A stretch of 64,000 nt of DNA from JAFMJV01 sp034436555. Its GTDB lineage: Bacteria > Chloroflexota > Limnocylindria > Limnocylindrales > CSP1-4. The stretch lies in assembly GCA_034436555.1 (NCBI GenBank), contig DAOTUU010000003.1:72432-136431 (forward strand), given 5' to 3'. Position numbers and translations under genes: made by a program. The notes under the pieces were generated by a model. That model saw nothing but the letters and a program-made list of their open reading frames with translations, did no database searches and was not told the DNA's origin. Every line of letters starts with the position of its first letter. Positions within the stretch are counted from its first letter, which is position 1. Shown in pieces: positions 15,455 through 23,809 of the stretch.

Positions 15455-16510
15455 TCAGTCGGCCCTTCGCGAGACCCCCAGTCCCGGGGTGTCGGTGAGT
15501 CGCCAGCGGCAGTCATCGCCCAGCTCCAGGCCCTGGTACGGGTCGCGCGCCAGCAGCAGGTTGCCATCCAGATCGAGCCAGTCCGCCAGGGAGGCGAGGC
15601 TGGCGGCCGCCGCGATCGCGACGCTCGTCTCCTCCATGCAGCCGAGGAAGATGCGGAAGCCCAGCTCGCGCGCCCTGCGCATCATCGCGAGGCCCGGACC
15701 GATGCCGCCGCATTTCATGATCTTGATGTTGACGCCCGCCACGACGCCCACGAGACCCTCGAGGTCCTCGATCCAGACGGCGCTCTCGTCGGCGACGATG
15801 GGCAGCGGGCTGCGTTCCTGGAGCCAGCGCAGCTGGGCGATCTGGTGGGCCGGGAACGGCTGCTCGATGAGTTCCACCCCCAGGCGCACCAGCTCCGGGA
15901 TGAGCCTCGCCCCGGCCTCCGGGTCCCAGCCGGTGTTCGCATCCACGCGCAGCGTCCCGGAGTACACGGCGCGCACCGCCTCGAGCGTCTCGAGGTCCGC
16001 CGGTCCACCGACCTTGATCTTGAGCGCCGGGAAGCGGGCGGCACGCTGGGCGCGCGCCGCGACCTCGTCGGGCGTGTCGATGCCCAGGGTGAAGTCAGTC
16101 GGGGGGATGTCGGGCGAGGTGCCGATCAGCTGCCACACGGGGATGCCCATGCCGCGCGCCACCAGGTCGTGGAGCGCGATATCGAGGGCCGCCTTTGCCG
16201 ACCCGTGGCCTCCGATCCGGCCCGACATCGCCGCGCCGGCGGCACGCAGCCAGGTCCGGGCGGCCTCCACGCCGGCGGGCGGGTCACCGACCGTCTCGAC
16301 GACCTCGGCGAGCAGCGGCAGGACCGCGCCGACCGTCCCGACGGTCTCCCCGTAGTAGGTCGTGGGGAACGCCTCGCCGACCCCGACCAGACCCGCCATC
16401 TCGACGTCGACGACGACCGTCGTCGCCGACCGGAAGTCCTCGGCGCGCGCGATCCGGAACGGATCGCGGAACGGCAGGACCAGGGTCTCGGAACGCAGCG
16501 ACAGGCTCAT
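15455..16510 (-). CDS. Enolase-superfamily racemase, DgcA-like / dipeptide epimerase family
   Basis: A 351-residue mandelate-racemase/MLE-family enzyme. Barrel motifs are FPALKIKVGG (K-x-K base), RVDANTGWDPE and ELIEQPFPAH (metal ligands), VADESAVW (metal ligand), GVNIKIMKCGG (second lysine) and FLGCMEETSVAI. This pattern matches L-Ala-D/L-Glu dipeptide epimerases and the related N-acetyl-D-glutamate racemase DgcA. The ATG overlaps the stop of a DUF1611 (DgcN-like) gene by 4 nt, which is the reported DgcN-DgcA arrangement for D-glutamate catabolism, so that role is preferred. The substrate cannot be proven from sequence alone. Confidence 0.85.
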   Translation of the reverse strand: MSLSLRSETLVLPFRDPFRIARAEDFRSATTVVVDVEMAGLVGVGEAFPTTYYGETVGTVGAVLPLLAEVVETVGDPPAGVEAARTWLRAAGAAMSGRIGGHGSAKAALDIALHDLVARGMGIPVWQLIGTSPDIPPTDFTLGIDTPDEVAARAQRAARFPALKIKVGGPADLETLEAVRAVYSGTLRVDANTGWDPEAGARLIPELVRLGVELIEQPFPAHQIAQLRWLQERSPLPIVADESAVWIEDLEGLVGVVAGVNIKIMKCGGIGPGLAMMRRARELGFRIFLGCMEETSVAIAAAASLASLADWLDLDGNLLLARDPYQGLELGDDCRWRLTDTPGLGVSRRAD

Positions 16511-17586
16511 GCGGAGACACCCGCCAGACCCAGGCGCACGCCATCGACGAGCCGCTCCCCGCCGAAGCGCACGGGGTCGTCGGTGACGATGCCGGTCTCC
16601 GCCTCCACCCGCGCGATCTCCGCGCGCGCGTCGCGCTCGCTCATCGCCGACGTGTTGAGCGCGATGCCCAGCACCCGGGCGGGCGACACCAGCGCCGCCA
16701 GCGCCTCGTAGGTCGCGATCAGCTCGCCCATCGGCTTGGTGCGCGCGCTGGGCTGGTCCGCCCGATCCTCCCAGCCGTGGTGGATCGTCCGGCCGGGCTC
16801 GTGGACCATCACCAGCGCATGCGGTGCCGACCCGTGCAGCAGGCCCAGGGTGACCCCGGAGTAGGCCGGGTGATCGATGGAGCCCTGGCCCTCGACGATG
16901 ATGAAGTCACCCATCTCCTCCGCCTGGGCGACCAGCCACTCGACGGTCCCCGCGACGAAGTCGGAGATCACCCGGTCCACCGCCACGCCCCAGCCCTCGA
17001 TCATGATGCCCGTCTGGCCGGTGGGCACCATCACGGCCGCAAGCCCCGCCTGGACGGCGGCTCGGCGCAGCTCCACCGACACCGTCATCTTGCCGATGGC
17101 GCAGTCCGACCCGACGGTCAGCACGACCTGGGCGCCCGGCCTGTGGGGTCGGCCGGTGGCCACCTCGTGGCGCTCCGGGGGTCTGCGATGGTCGATGAGC
17201 TCCACGCCATGGGTCGCCGCCGCGGAGGCGAACTCCACATCGTCCGAGATGAACTCGTGGAGGCCGGAGATCACGTCCAGTCCGGCACCGATGGCGGCCA
17301 GGATGGTGGCTCGCCAGGGAGGCGGGATCCGGCCACCGGGCGGTGCCGTCCCCAGCAGCAGCGCCGTCGGCGAGAAGGGCAGCGCGCCCTCCAGCGAAGC
17401 CACGATGGGGATGTCGAAGCGCGGCCCCAGCCACTCCCCCGCGTTCCGGCCGGCCCGGCTGGAGTCGATGATCGCGACCACCGTGTCGCGCGCGTAGCGG
17501 ATCACGCCGATGGCGGTCTTCGAGGCGGCCTCGCCGAACTGGCCTTCGGCGAGGATCACGTAGCGACGGCGGACTGATGGCTCCAT
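16507..17586 (-). CDS. DUF1611 family protein, DgcN-like (D-glutamate N-acetyltransferase?)
   Basis: A 359-residue DUF1611 protein. The N-terminal half is Rossmann-like (RYVILAEGQFGEAASKTAIG, then VVAIIDSSRAGRNAGEWLG). The C-terminal half has a P-loop-like VLTVGSDCAIGKMTVSVEL, followed by VPTGQTGIMIEGWGVAVDRV, VEGQGSIDHPAYSGVTLGLL and HGSAPHALVMVHEPGR. DUF1611 proteins paired with an enolase-superfamily racemase have been described as DgcN, acetylating D-Glu before racemisation. Here the pair is in one unit with a 4-nt overlap. The start is supported by TAGACT 7 nt upstream of the ATG. The biochemical role is inferred from the pairing. Confidence 0.85.
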   Translation of the reverse strand: MEPSVRRRYVILAEGQFGEAASKTAIGVIRYARDTVVAIIDSSRAGRNAGEWLGPRFDIPIVASLEGALPFSPTALLLGTAPPGGRIPPPWRATILAAIGAGLDVISGLHEFISDDVEFASAAATHGVELIDHRRPPERHEVATGRPHRPGAQVVLTVGSDCAIGKMTVSVELRRAAVQAGLAAVMVPTGQTGIMIEGWGVAVDRVISDFVAGTVEWLVAQAEEMGDFIIVEGQGSIDHPAYSGVTLGLLHGSAPHALVMVHEPGRTIHHGWEDRADQPSARTKPMGELIATYEALAALVSPARVLGIALNTSAMSERDARAEIARVEAETGIVTDDPVRFGGERLVDGVRLGLAGVSA

Positions 17587-17593
17587 GTCCCCG

Positions 17594-17599
17594 AGTCTA
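17594..17599 (-). promoter_or_regulatory. -10 element of the dgcN-dgcA-like operon (leaderless)
   Basis: TAGACT, then 7 nt, then ATG at 17586. Confidence 0.55.
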
Positions 17600-17690
17600 C
17601 CGAAGCGCCGCGGGTCGCACCCCGTCGAAGCCGGAGACGGCGACGCCCCCGGTTGCGGCTCCGAGGGCGTCAGCGAGACTGGATTCGACG

Positions 17691-17767
17691 TGGTACCGCA
17701 TACCGGATTCGAACCGGTGATCTCCGCCTTGAGAGGGCGGTGTCCTGGGCCTCTAGACGAATGCGGC
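17691..17767 (-). tRNA. tRNA-Glu (anticodon CTC), CCA encoded
   Basis: A 77-nt cloverleaf including an encoded CCA at 17691-17693. Acceptor GCCGCAT pairs with ATGCGGT (one G-T). The D-arm is TCGTCTAGAGGCC-like, the anticodon stem CCGCC/GGCGG closes loop CTCTCAA (anticodon CTC, reads GAG), and the T-arm is ACCGG-TTCGAAT-CCGGT. The gene is single and lies between an alpha/beta hydrolase-fold gene and dgcN on the same strand. Confidence 0.95.
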
Positions 17768-17827
17768 GTGGCTGTGCGGCCGATACTCTACCACGGCATC
17801 GCGGTCGGAGTCCTCCAGCGGCCCGGA

Positions 17828-18772
17828 CTACAGCCGATGGTGTTCCAGGAACCCCCGGATCGCGTCGGCGACCTGCTCGTGGGTCTCCTCTCCGATCACC
17901 AGCCCGTAGTGCGAGTGCGCCCCGAACGGCTGGTACTCGGCACCCAGCCACTCGGCGAGGCGCTCGCTGTCCGCCTCCGGGAACAGGCGGTCCATGCCCC
18001 CGCCCACGACGAGCGTCGGCACCCCCGCGAGCAGTTCCCGCTCGACGGGGACGCCCTCCAGCATCTGCCGGCGCGCGGCGCCGGATTCCGCGCCCATGAG
18101 GTGCTGCACGCGCAGCACGTCCTTGAGCGTGAGGTCCGGGTGTTGGCGCTGGATCTGGTCGGGTGCACCGGCCCAGCCGATGAGCTCCCGTCGGAACCGC
18201 GACGGGACGAGCCGGATCACGGGCGAGGCCGCCTCGGGCTTGATGGGCCGAGGCAGGGCTGGCGACAGCAGCACCAGGCCGTGCACCTGGCGCTGCTCCG
18301 CGAGCTTCATCGCCAGGAGGGCCCCCATGCCGTGGCCCATCACCACGGCGGGGCGGCCCAGCGCCTCCGCGGCGGCGATCGCATCGTCCAGGTACGTGTC
18401 GAGGTCCAGCTCCTCGAAGTCCGCGTTCTCCGACCAGAAGTGGGCCCGGAGGTTGAGCGCGTGCCCCTCCCAGCCGCGCTGGGCGAAATAGAGCAGATAG
18501 CGCTCCCACAGCCATGATCCGCCCAGCTCGCCGTGCAGCAGCAGCAGCGGCCGGCGCCGCGATCGTCGCTCCGGCAGCCATGACTCGACGTACAGCCCGC
18601 GCTCCTCGATGACGATCTCGTCCTTGCGCACCGGCCGCCCGGGAGCTCGGCCGGCCACCTGACCCGTCGTGCCCGCGCCAGTGTCCGCGGCGCCGTTCGT
18701 CAGACCATGTGTCATGCGTGCCGGACCGGCACCCTCCGGACCAACCGGATCCACCGCTGCCTCCTCTACCAT
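17828..18772 (-). CDS. Alpha/beta hydrolase-fold protein lacking the nucleophile serine
   Basis: A 314-residue alpha/beta hydrolase-fold protein of the monoacylglycerol-lipase-like type: RPLLLLHGELGGSWLWERYL, NLRAHFWSENADFEELDLD, then PAVVMGHGMGALLAMKLAEQ at about 141-160, an acid in VVGGGMDRLFPEAD and a histidine in GAHSHYGLVIGEETHEQ. The nucleophile elbow reads G-H-G-M-G: the usual serine is Gly148 (codon at 18329-18331). It may therefore be catalytically dead or use another mechanism. The first 50 residues are low complexity, so the true start may be a later ATG (MTHGLTNG). The ATG overlaps the DUF1015 gene by 7 nt, suggesting co-expression. Confidence 0.8.
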   Translation of the reverse strand: MVEEAAVDPVGPEGAGPARMTHGLTNGAADTGAGTTGQVAGRAPGRPVRKDEIVIEERGLYVESWLPERRSRRRPLLLLHGELGGSWLWERYLLYFAQRGWEGHALNLRAHFWSENADFEELDLDTYLDDAIAAAEALGRPAVVMGHGMGALLAMKLAEQRQVHGLVLLSPALPRPIKPEAASPVIRLVPSRFRRELIGWAGAPDQIQRQHPDLTLKDVLRVQHLMGAESGAARRQMLEGVPVERELLAGVPTLVVGGGMDRLFPEADSERLAEWLGAEYQPFGAHSHYGLVIGEETHEQVADAIRGFLEHHRL

Positions 18773-20118
18773 TCGAGCGGGCCGAAGAGCAGCCCGGTGG
18801 GCGCCTTGGGGTCGAAGTAGGTCGACTTCTGGGGCATCACCTCGTCCGCGGCCGCCACGCGCGTCACCGCGGACACCGGCGGACCGTCCAGCAGCAGCGC
18901 GGCCGCAGCACCGCCGTCAGCCGCGAGGGCCACCGCCTCGGCGGCGCTCTTCACGTAGCGCACCCGGTCACCCGCCGCGAGGGCGGGGCCGTCCACGCCG
19001 ATGCGCTCGAGCGCCACCGCGACCCGGTTGACGTCCAGTCCGCGCGAGGCGTCACTGGCCGCGGCATCCAGCAGCGGCACGAACGCCTCTGCCCGGGCCG
19101 TGAGGACGGCCGAGACGCCGCCGCTCACGAACCCCACGCGGCCGGTGCCGGTGGCGTCGTCGTCCACCCCGGGCGCGGGCGATGCCATGCGCGCCATCAC
19201 CGCGCCCGCGTCCTCCAGGCGCTCCACCCCGAACAGGTCGGACCAGGCTCCCAGCAGGTCGTCTCCCGCGGGTCCTCGCAGCAGCACCCGATGGGTGGGC
19301 AGGACCGGTGGTGCGTCGTCCACGTGGTAGAGCAGCGCGAGCACGGAGTCCCAGGCCGGGTCCACCACGTCCGCGTCACCGCCACGCCGCTCCTCGCGGT
19401 AGCGCAGCGCGGTCTCGTACCGATGATGGCCGTCGGCGATGGTCAGCGGGCTGCCGCCGATGAGGCGCAGCAGCTCCGCGACGCTCGCCGCGGTCTCATC
19501 CGCGATGGGACGAGCATCGTCGTCGGCGCCCCGCCCGGCGGTCGCGTCGGCGATCCACACGCGATGCCGCACCCCGTCGTCGGTGGTGGCCACCGAGTCG
19601 GGGATCCCACCGGTCAGATCATCCAGCAGCGCCCGCGTGCGTGTCCGATCGGCATCATGCAGCAGGACCACGGGTGACAGATTGGTGGCCGTCGCGCGGA
19701 GCAGAGCGAGGCGATCCTCCTTGGGCCCGGTGAGCGTCCGCTCGTGTCGCCGCACGCCCGCCCCGAAGGGCTCCAGGCCGAGACGGACGAACACGCCCAG
19801 GGCCCGCCGCTCGCCGCCCGAGGGACCCCGGAAGCACATCTCGTGGAGCGTGACGGTGGGTGCCCGGTCCATCACCAGCACCCGGTCCGCCCGCCACGCG
19901 GCGAGCGTGCGCGCCGCGTCCTGGTAGCGCGAGTCAGGTGCCATGCCGGACACGGGCTGGGGCAGCTCCAGGCGCACGGCGTTGTGCGGGTCACGCTGGA
20001 GAAGGGTCGCCAGCCGGTCTGGGCCGATGATGTCGTACGGTGGGCAGAGCACCGTCGAGATGTCGGAGGCCGGCGCATGGGCATAGCGAAGGGCGCGGAA
20101 CGCGCGGAGGTCGGGCAC
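18766..20118 (-). CDS. DUF1015 family protein
   Basis: A 450-residue member of DUF1015, a widespread uncharacterised family sometimes annotated as a ParB/SerK-like kinase fold. Family features are VLCPPYDIIGPDRLATLLQR near the N-terminus, FVRLGLEPFGAGVRRHERTL with GPKEDRLALLRAT, LTIADGHHRYETALRYREER in the centre, and the C-terminal DEVMPQKSTYFDPKAPTGLL. The GTG at 20118 (VPDLRAFRALRYA) is chosen because TACCAT lies 6 nt upstream and the family normally starts here; the longer extension would run into the divergent promoter. The last codons overlap the downstream alpha/beta hydrolase-fold gene. Confidence 0.88.
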   Translation of the reverse strand: MPDLRAFRALRYAHAPASDISTVLCPPYDIIGPDRLATLLQRDPHNAVRLELPQPVSGMAPDSRYQDAARTLAAWRADRVLVMDRAPTVTLHEMCFRGPSGGERRALGVFVRLGLEPFGAGVRRHERTLTGPKEDRLALLRATATNLSPVVLLHDADRTRTRALLDDLTGGIPDSVATTDDGVRHRVWIADATAGRGADDDARPIADETAASVAELLRLIGGSPLTIADGHHRYETALRYREERRGGDADVVDPAWDSVLALLYHVDDAPPVLPTHRVLLRGPAGDDLLGAWSDLFGVERLEDAGAVMARMASPAPGVDDDATGTGRVGFVSGGVSAVLTARAEAFVPLLDAAASDASRGLDVNRVAVALERIGVDGPALAAGDRVRYVKSAAEAVALAADGGAAAALLLDGPPVSAVTRVAAADEVMPQKSTYFDPKAPTGLLFGPLEW

Positions 20119-20124
20119 CGCCGA

Positions 20125-20130
20125 ATGGTA
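20125..20130 (-). promoter_or_regulatory. -10 element of the DUF1015 gene (leaderless)
   Basis: TACCAT, then 6 nt, then GTG at 20118. The 158-bp divergent region to the plus-strand envelope operon contains no other gene. Confidence 0.55.
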
Positions 20131-20276
20131 ATCGGAGACGGCGCGGCCTTCCCGCGCCACCAGGGAACCTTTTCGCCCGGTCCGCCGTCTGGTCGCTGTC
20201 CCGACCGACCGGGAGCGGTCCGTCCGCGCCTCGGCGTCGCCGGACCACAGCGTGCCAAGCCCTCGTCCGGAGCCCG

Positions 20277-22835
20277 ATGATCCGCCGCAGACCCTCCAGC
20301 GTCTCGCTCGCCAGCCTCAGGCGAGGTGCGTCAGCCCTGCTGCTGCTCCTGTGGCTGTTCGCGGGAGCGACACCCGCCGGAGCCGCGGGACCATCGCCCT
20401 CGGCGACACCCATCGGTGATGTGCGGATGAGCGCCCGCCCGCTCCTCGGCGGAGCGGTCCGGCCGGGTGCCTGGATGGCGGTGCAGGTCCGCCTGGAGAA
20501 TGATGGACCCGCCATCGCGGGCGAGCTCCAGATCACCGGCGGACAGCAGCGCGACAGCCGCTATGGCGTGCCGGTGGAGCTGGCGACCGGCGCGCGCCAG
20601 CAGCATGTGCTGTACGCGCAGCCGGACTGGACCGGGCGTGGCCTCCTCGTGAACCTCGTGCGCGACGGCGAGCCGCTGCTGTCCCAGAAGCTGACAACGC
20701 GGGTCGTGGACGCCTGGACCCCCACCATCGTCGTCGTGGCCGAGCGGCCGGAGGGGATCGTGGCCGACATCCGGGCCGGCACGACGCTCGCCAACATGAA
20801 CCCGCCGGTGATCCTGACCGTCACACCCGAGGAGCTGCCCGCGCGCGTGGAGGCATGGTCCGCCATCGACCGGCTCGTGTGGCAGGACGTGGACACCACC
20901 CTGCTGAGCGAGGAGCAGCTGACGGCGCTCCGGGGCTGGGTGGGGGCCGGCGGCCGAATGGTGGTCGCTGCCGGGACCACGGGCACCTCCACCCTGGGCG
21001 GACTGCCGCCGGACCTCCTGCCGTTCCTGCCGACCGGGACCGTGGACGCTCCCAAGACGGACCTGGAGCAGCTGCTCGGGACTCTGCCGGCGGATGCCAC
21101 CACGCTGCCGGCGGTCGCCGGGATCCTCCAGGAAGGCACGGTGCTGGGCCGGACCGGCGACGCGGTGTTCGCCGCCCAGCGCAGCGTGGGCCAGGGTGCC
21201 GTGACCCTGCTGGGCATCGATCCGTCCACCGACCCGATCGCCGGCTCCGCGATGGCATCCGGACTGTGGCGGCGCTTCCTGCCGACCAGCGCGAGCGGCG
21301 CGGTCGTGAACCCGCTGATGCTCACCGACGACAGCCAGATCGTGATGGCGCTGTCCAACCTGCCGTCGGTGGACCTGCCGGACCTGGGCGTCCTGTTCGC
21401 GCTGCTGCTGCTCTACATCGCGCTCATCGGACCGCTCAACTATCTGGTGCTGCGCCGGCTCGACCGGCGGGAATGGGCATGGCTGACCATGCCGGTCCTG
21501 GTGGGCATCTTCGCGGTCGCCGCCTACGGCCTGGGTGCCACGCTCAAGGGCACCGACACGATCGTGAACCAGGTGGGCATCGTCCGGACGGCGGCGGGCA
21601 CCGACCAGGGGATCGGCCAGGTCTACGTGGGCGTGTTCTCGCCCGACCGCGCCAGCTACGATGTGCGGGTCTCCGACGGCGCGCTGCTCACGAACCCGGC
21701 CTACCTCCAGAACAGCGGGCAGACCACCACGCCGCTCGATGTCCAGCTGGGCGAGACCAGCCGACTGCGTGACTTCCAGGTCGGGTTCTCGACACTGCGC
21801 ACGTTCCGGGCGGAGGCCCCGGTGACCGTGCCTCGACTGGAGTCGGACCTCGAGTACCGGGACGGCGTGTTGACGGGCACGCTCCACAACCGCTCCGAAG
21901 TGCCGCTGGAGGACGTCGCGGTGCTGTTCGGCCGGACCGTCCAGCGCATCCCGACGCTCGCGCCAGGCGCCTCGGCGGCCGTGGACCTGAGGGTCTCGGG
22001 CGTCGCCGACGATGGCCGGAGCCTGTCAGAGCTGGTGTTCGGGCCATACCCCAGCGACGGTATCCGATCGCGCACCGAGATGACCCGCAGGATGGTCCTC
22101 GACCAGATCTGGTGGAGTTCCGGCATGGGTTACGGATCGGTCCAGCCGGGTCCGACCATCCTGGGCTGGACGAGCGGTCCCGAGCTCGCCATCACCCTGG
22201 GTGACACCGCAAAGCAGGTCGGGGACACCGTCCACGTCTACCCTGCCACGATGCGCGTCGCGGGCCCATCCGTGTTCACCAACCCGCTGATGGGCCGTTC
22301 CCTGGTGGCGTCCGAGGCGAACGAGGCCACCGACCAGGGGTCCAACATGTCGCTGAGCCGGGGCACCCTCACCGTGGAGTGGCGGCCCCTGGGCTACGGC
22401 GGTCCGCTCCGACCGACCGCCCTCTCCATGATGTTCACGCAGGGCGAATCGCCCGTGCTGACCGGGCACGGCGCGGAGGTGCAGCCGCTGCCCCCCGACG
22501 AGCAGCCGCCACAGGACGACCCGCTGGACGGCGTCACGTTCCGGTGGGGCCCCGATGGGAAGCTGGTCCTCGGCGATGACGGGACGGGAGACGAACCGGC
22601 CGCAGCGGCGGCCAGGCAATGGGACGGCATCCCGGACGTGCAGCTGTTCGACCGGACCACGGAGTCGTGGGTGGAGCTGCCGCATCCGACGGCGCGCCGG
22701 GAGTTCCAGGTCGCGGAGCCTGCCCGGTACGTGGACGAGACCGGTGCGTTCCTGGTCCGGATGGTCAATCGCGGGGCCCAGGACATGACCATCTGGTTCG
22801 TGCCGCTCGTGCGGCTGGAAGGGGAGGCCGCATGA
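20277..22835 (+). CDS. Membrane protein with secreted N-terminal and C-terminal domains, first gene of the ABC/MoxR operon
   Basis: An 852-residue protein with an N-terminal signal or anchor (MIRRRPSSVSLASLRRGASA, then a leucine-rich run ending in AGA). An extracytoplasmic beta domain follows, then a flavodoxin/GATase-like segment (LTALRGWVGAGGRMVVAAGT). Two membrane segments around 370-430 (LFALLLLYIALIGPLNYLVL and MPVLVGIFAVAAYGLGATLK) come next, and a long beta-rich C-terminal domain ending near WFVPLVRLEGEAA. I know no function. GGAG lies just upstream of the ATG at 20277; the longer in-frame extension runs into the DUF1015 promoter region. It overlaps the ABC ATPase gene (ATGATG), so it probably works with that transporter. 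Confidence 0.8.
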   Translation: MIRRRPSSVSLASLRRGASALLLLLWLFAGATPAGAAGPSPSATPIGDVRMSARPLLGGAVRPGAWMAVQVRLENDGPAIAGELQITGGQQRDSRYGVPVELATGARQQHVLYAQPDWTGRGLLVNLVRDGEPLLSQKLTTRVVDAWTPTIVVVAERPEGIVADIRAGTTLANMNPPVILTVTPEELPARVEAWSAIDRLVWQDVDTTLLSEEQLTALRGWVGAGGRMVVAAGTTGTSTLGGLPPDLLPFLPTGTVDAPKTDLEQLLGTLPADATTLPAVAGILQEGTVLGRTGDAVFAAQRSVGQGAVTLLGIDPSTDPIAGSAMASGLWRRFLPTSASGAVVNPLMLTDDSQIVMALSNLPSVDLPDLGVLFALLLLYIALIGPLNYLVLRRLDRREWAWLTMPVLVGIFAVAAYGLGATLKGTDTIVNQVGIVRTAAGTDQGIGQVYVGVFSPDRASYDVRVSDGALLTNPAYLQNSGQTTTPLDVQLGETSRLRDFQVGFSTLRTFRAEAPVTVPRLESDLEYRDGVLTGTLHNRSEVPLEDVAVLFGRTVQRIPTLAPGASAAVDLRVSGVADDGRSLSELVFGPYPSDGIRSRTEMTRRMVLDQIWWSSGMGYGSVQPGPTILGWTSGPELAITLGDTAKQVGDTVHVYPATMRVAGPSVFTNPLMGRSLVASEANEATDQGSNMSLSRGTLTVEWRPLGYGGPLRPTALSMMFTQGESPVLTGHGAEVQPLPPDEQPPQDDPLDGVTFRWGPDGKLVLGDDGTGDEPAAAAARQWDGIPDVQLFDRTTESWVELPHPTARREFQVAEPARYVDETGAFLVRMVNRGAQDMTIWFVPLVRLEGEAA

Positions 22836-23809
22836 TGCCCGTGCTCCAGACCCGCGGACTGGCGCGGCGCTACGGCCGGACGGTCGCCGTCGCCGGGGTC
22901 GACCTGGACGTGGCGCAGGGGGAGATCTTCGGCCTCGTGGGCCCCAACGGCGCGGGCAAGACCACCACCATCCGGATGCTCGCGACGCTGCTCGTGCCGT
23001 CCGCGGGCGATGCCCGGATCCTGGGTCACAGCGTCCGGAGCGAACCCGGCGAGGTCCGGCGACTCATCGGGTACATGCCCGACACGTTCGGCGTGTACGA
23101 CGACATGCGCGTCTGGGAGTACCTCGACTTCTTCGCGCGCTGCCACGGCATCGCGGCGGGTCGCCGCAGGCGGCTGATCGACGACCTGCTTGAACTGGTG
23201 GATCTGGGCCACAAGCGCGACGCCTACGTGGAGCAGCTGTCACGGGGCATGCAGCAGCGACTCTGCCTGGCGCACGCGCTGGTGCACGAACCGCCGCTGC
23301 TGCTGCTGGACGAGCCCGCCTCGGGCCTGGACCCGCGGGCCCGGGTTGAACTCCGGGAGCTGCTCCGGGAGCTGCGGTCCATGGGCAAGACCATCGTCAT
23401 CAGCTCCCACATCCTCCCCGAGCTCGAGGAGCTGTGCACCGCGGTCGCCATCATCGACCACGGGAGGCTGCTCGCGTCCGGGCGCGTGGACGAGATCCAG
23501 GGTCGATTCCGGCGCGGCACCGTGGCACGGGCCTCGGTCCTCGGGGACGCCGCCGCGCTCGCGAGCGCGGCGCGCTGGTTCGCGGAGCAGCCCGAGGCGA
23601 GCGCGGTCGAGATCCTGCCAGACGGGCGGCTGGAGCTCGCGCTCCGCGGTGATGACGACGATGCCGCCAGGCTCCTCGCCCGGGCGATCGGCGCGGGACA
23701 CCGGGTGGCGGCGTTCGCGCCCGCCGCGAGCGACCTCGAGGAGCTGTTCCTCCAGATCACGGATGCCGCCGCGACGACCGTCGTCGAGCCCGGGGAGGAG
23801 GCCGCGTGA
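22832..23809 (+). CDS. ABC transporter ATP-binding protein
   Basis: A 325-residue ABC-2-type exporter ATPase. Visible motifs are Walker A GPNGAGKTTT (about residue 40), a Q-loop region RRLIGYMPDTFGVYDDM, signature LSRGMQQRL, Walker B LLLLDEPASGLDP and switch histidine ISSHILPELEEL. A C-terminal domain of about 90 residues follows, as in bacitracin/NatA-type exporters. It overlaps the upstream membrane-protein gene and, by GTGA, the downstream permease gene, so the three are one translational unit. The substrate is unknown; the neighbourhood points to an envelope role. Confidence 0.95.
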   Translation: MMPVLQTRGLARRYGRTVAVAGVDLDVAQGEIFGLVGPNGAGKTTTIRMLATLLVPSAGDARILGHSVRSEPGEVRRLIGYMPDTFGVYDDMRVWEYLDFFARCHGIAAGRRRRLIDDLLELVDLGHKRDAYVEQLSRGMQQRLCLAHALVHEPPLLLLDEPASGLDPRARVELRELLRELRSMGKTIVISSHILPELEELCTAVAIIDHGRLLASGRVDEIQGRFRRGTVARASVLGDAAALASAARWFAEQPEASAVEILPDGRLELALRGDDDDAARLLARAIGAGHRVAAFAPAASDLEELFLQITDAAATTVVEPGEEAA

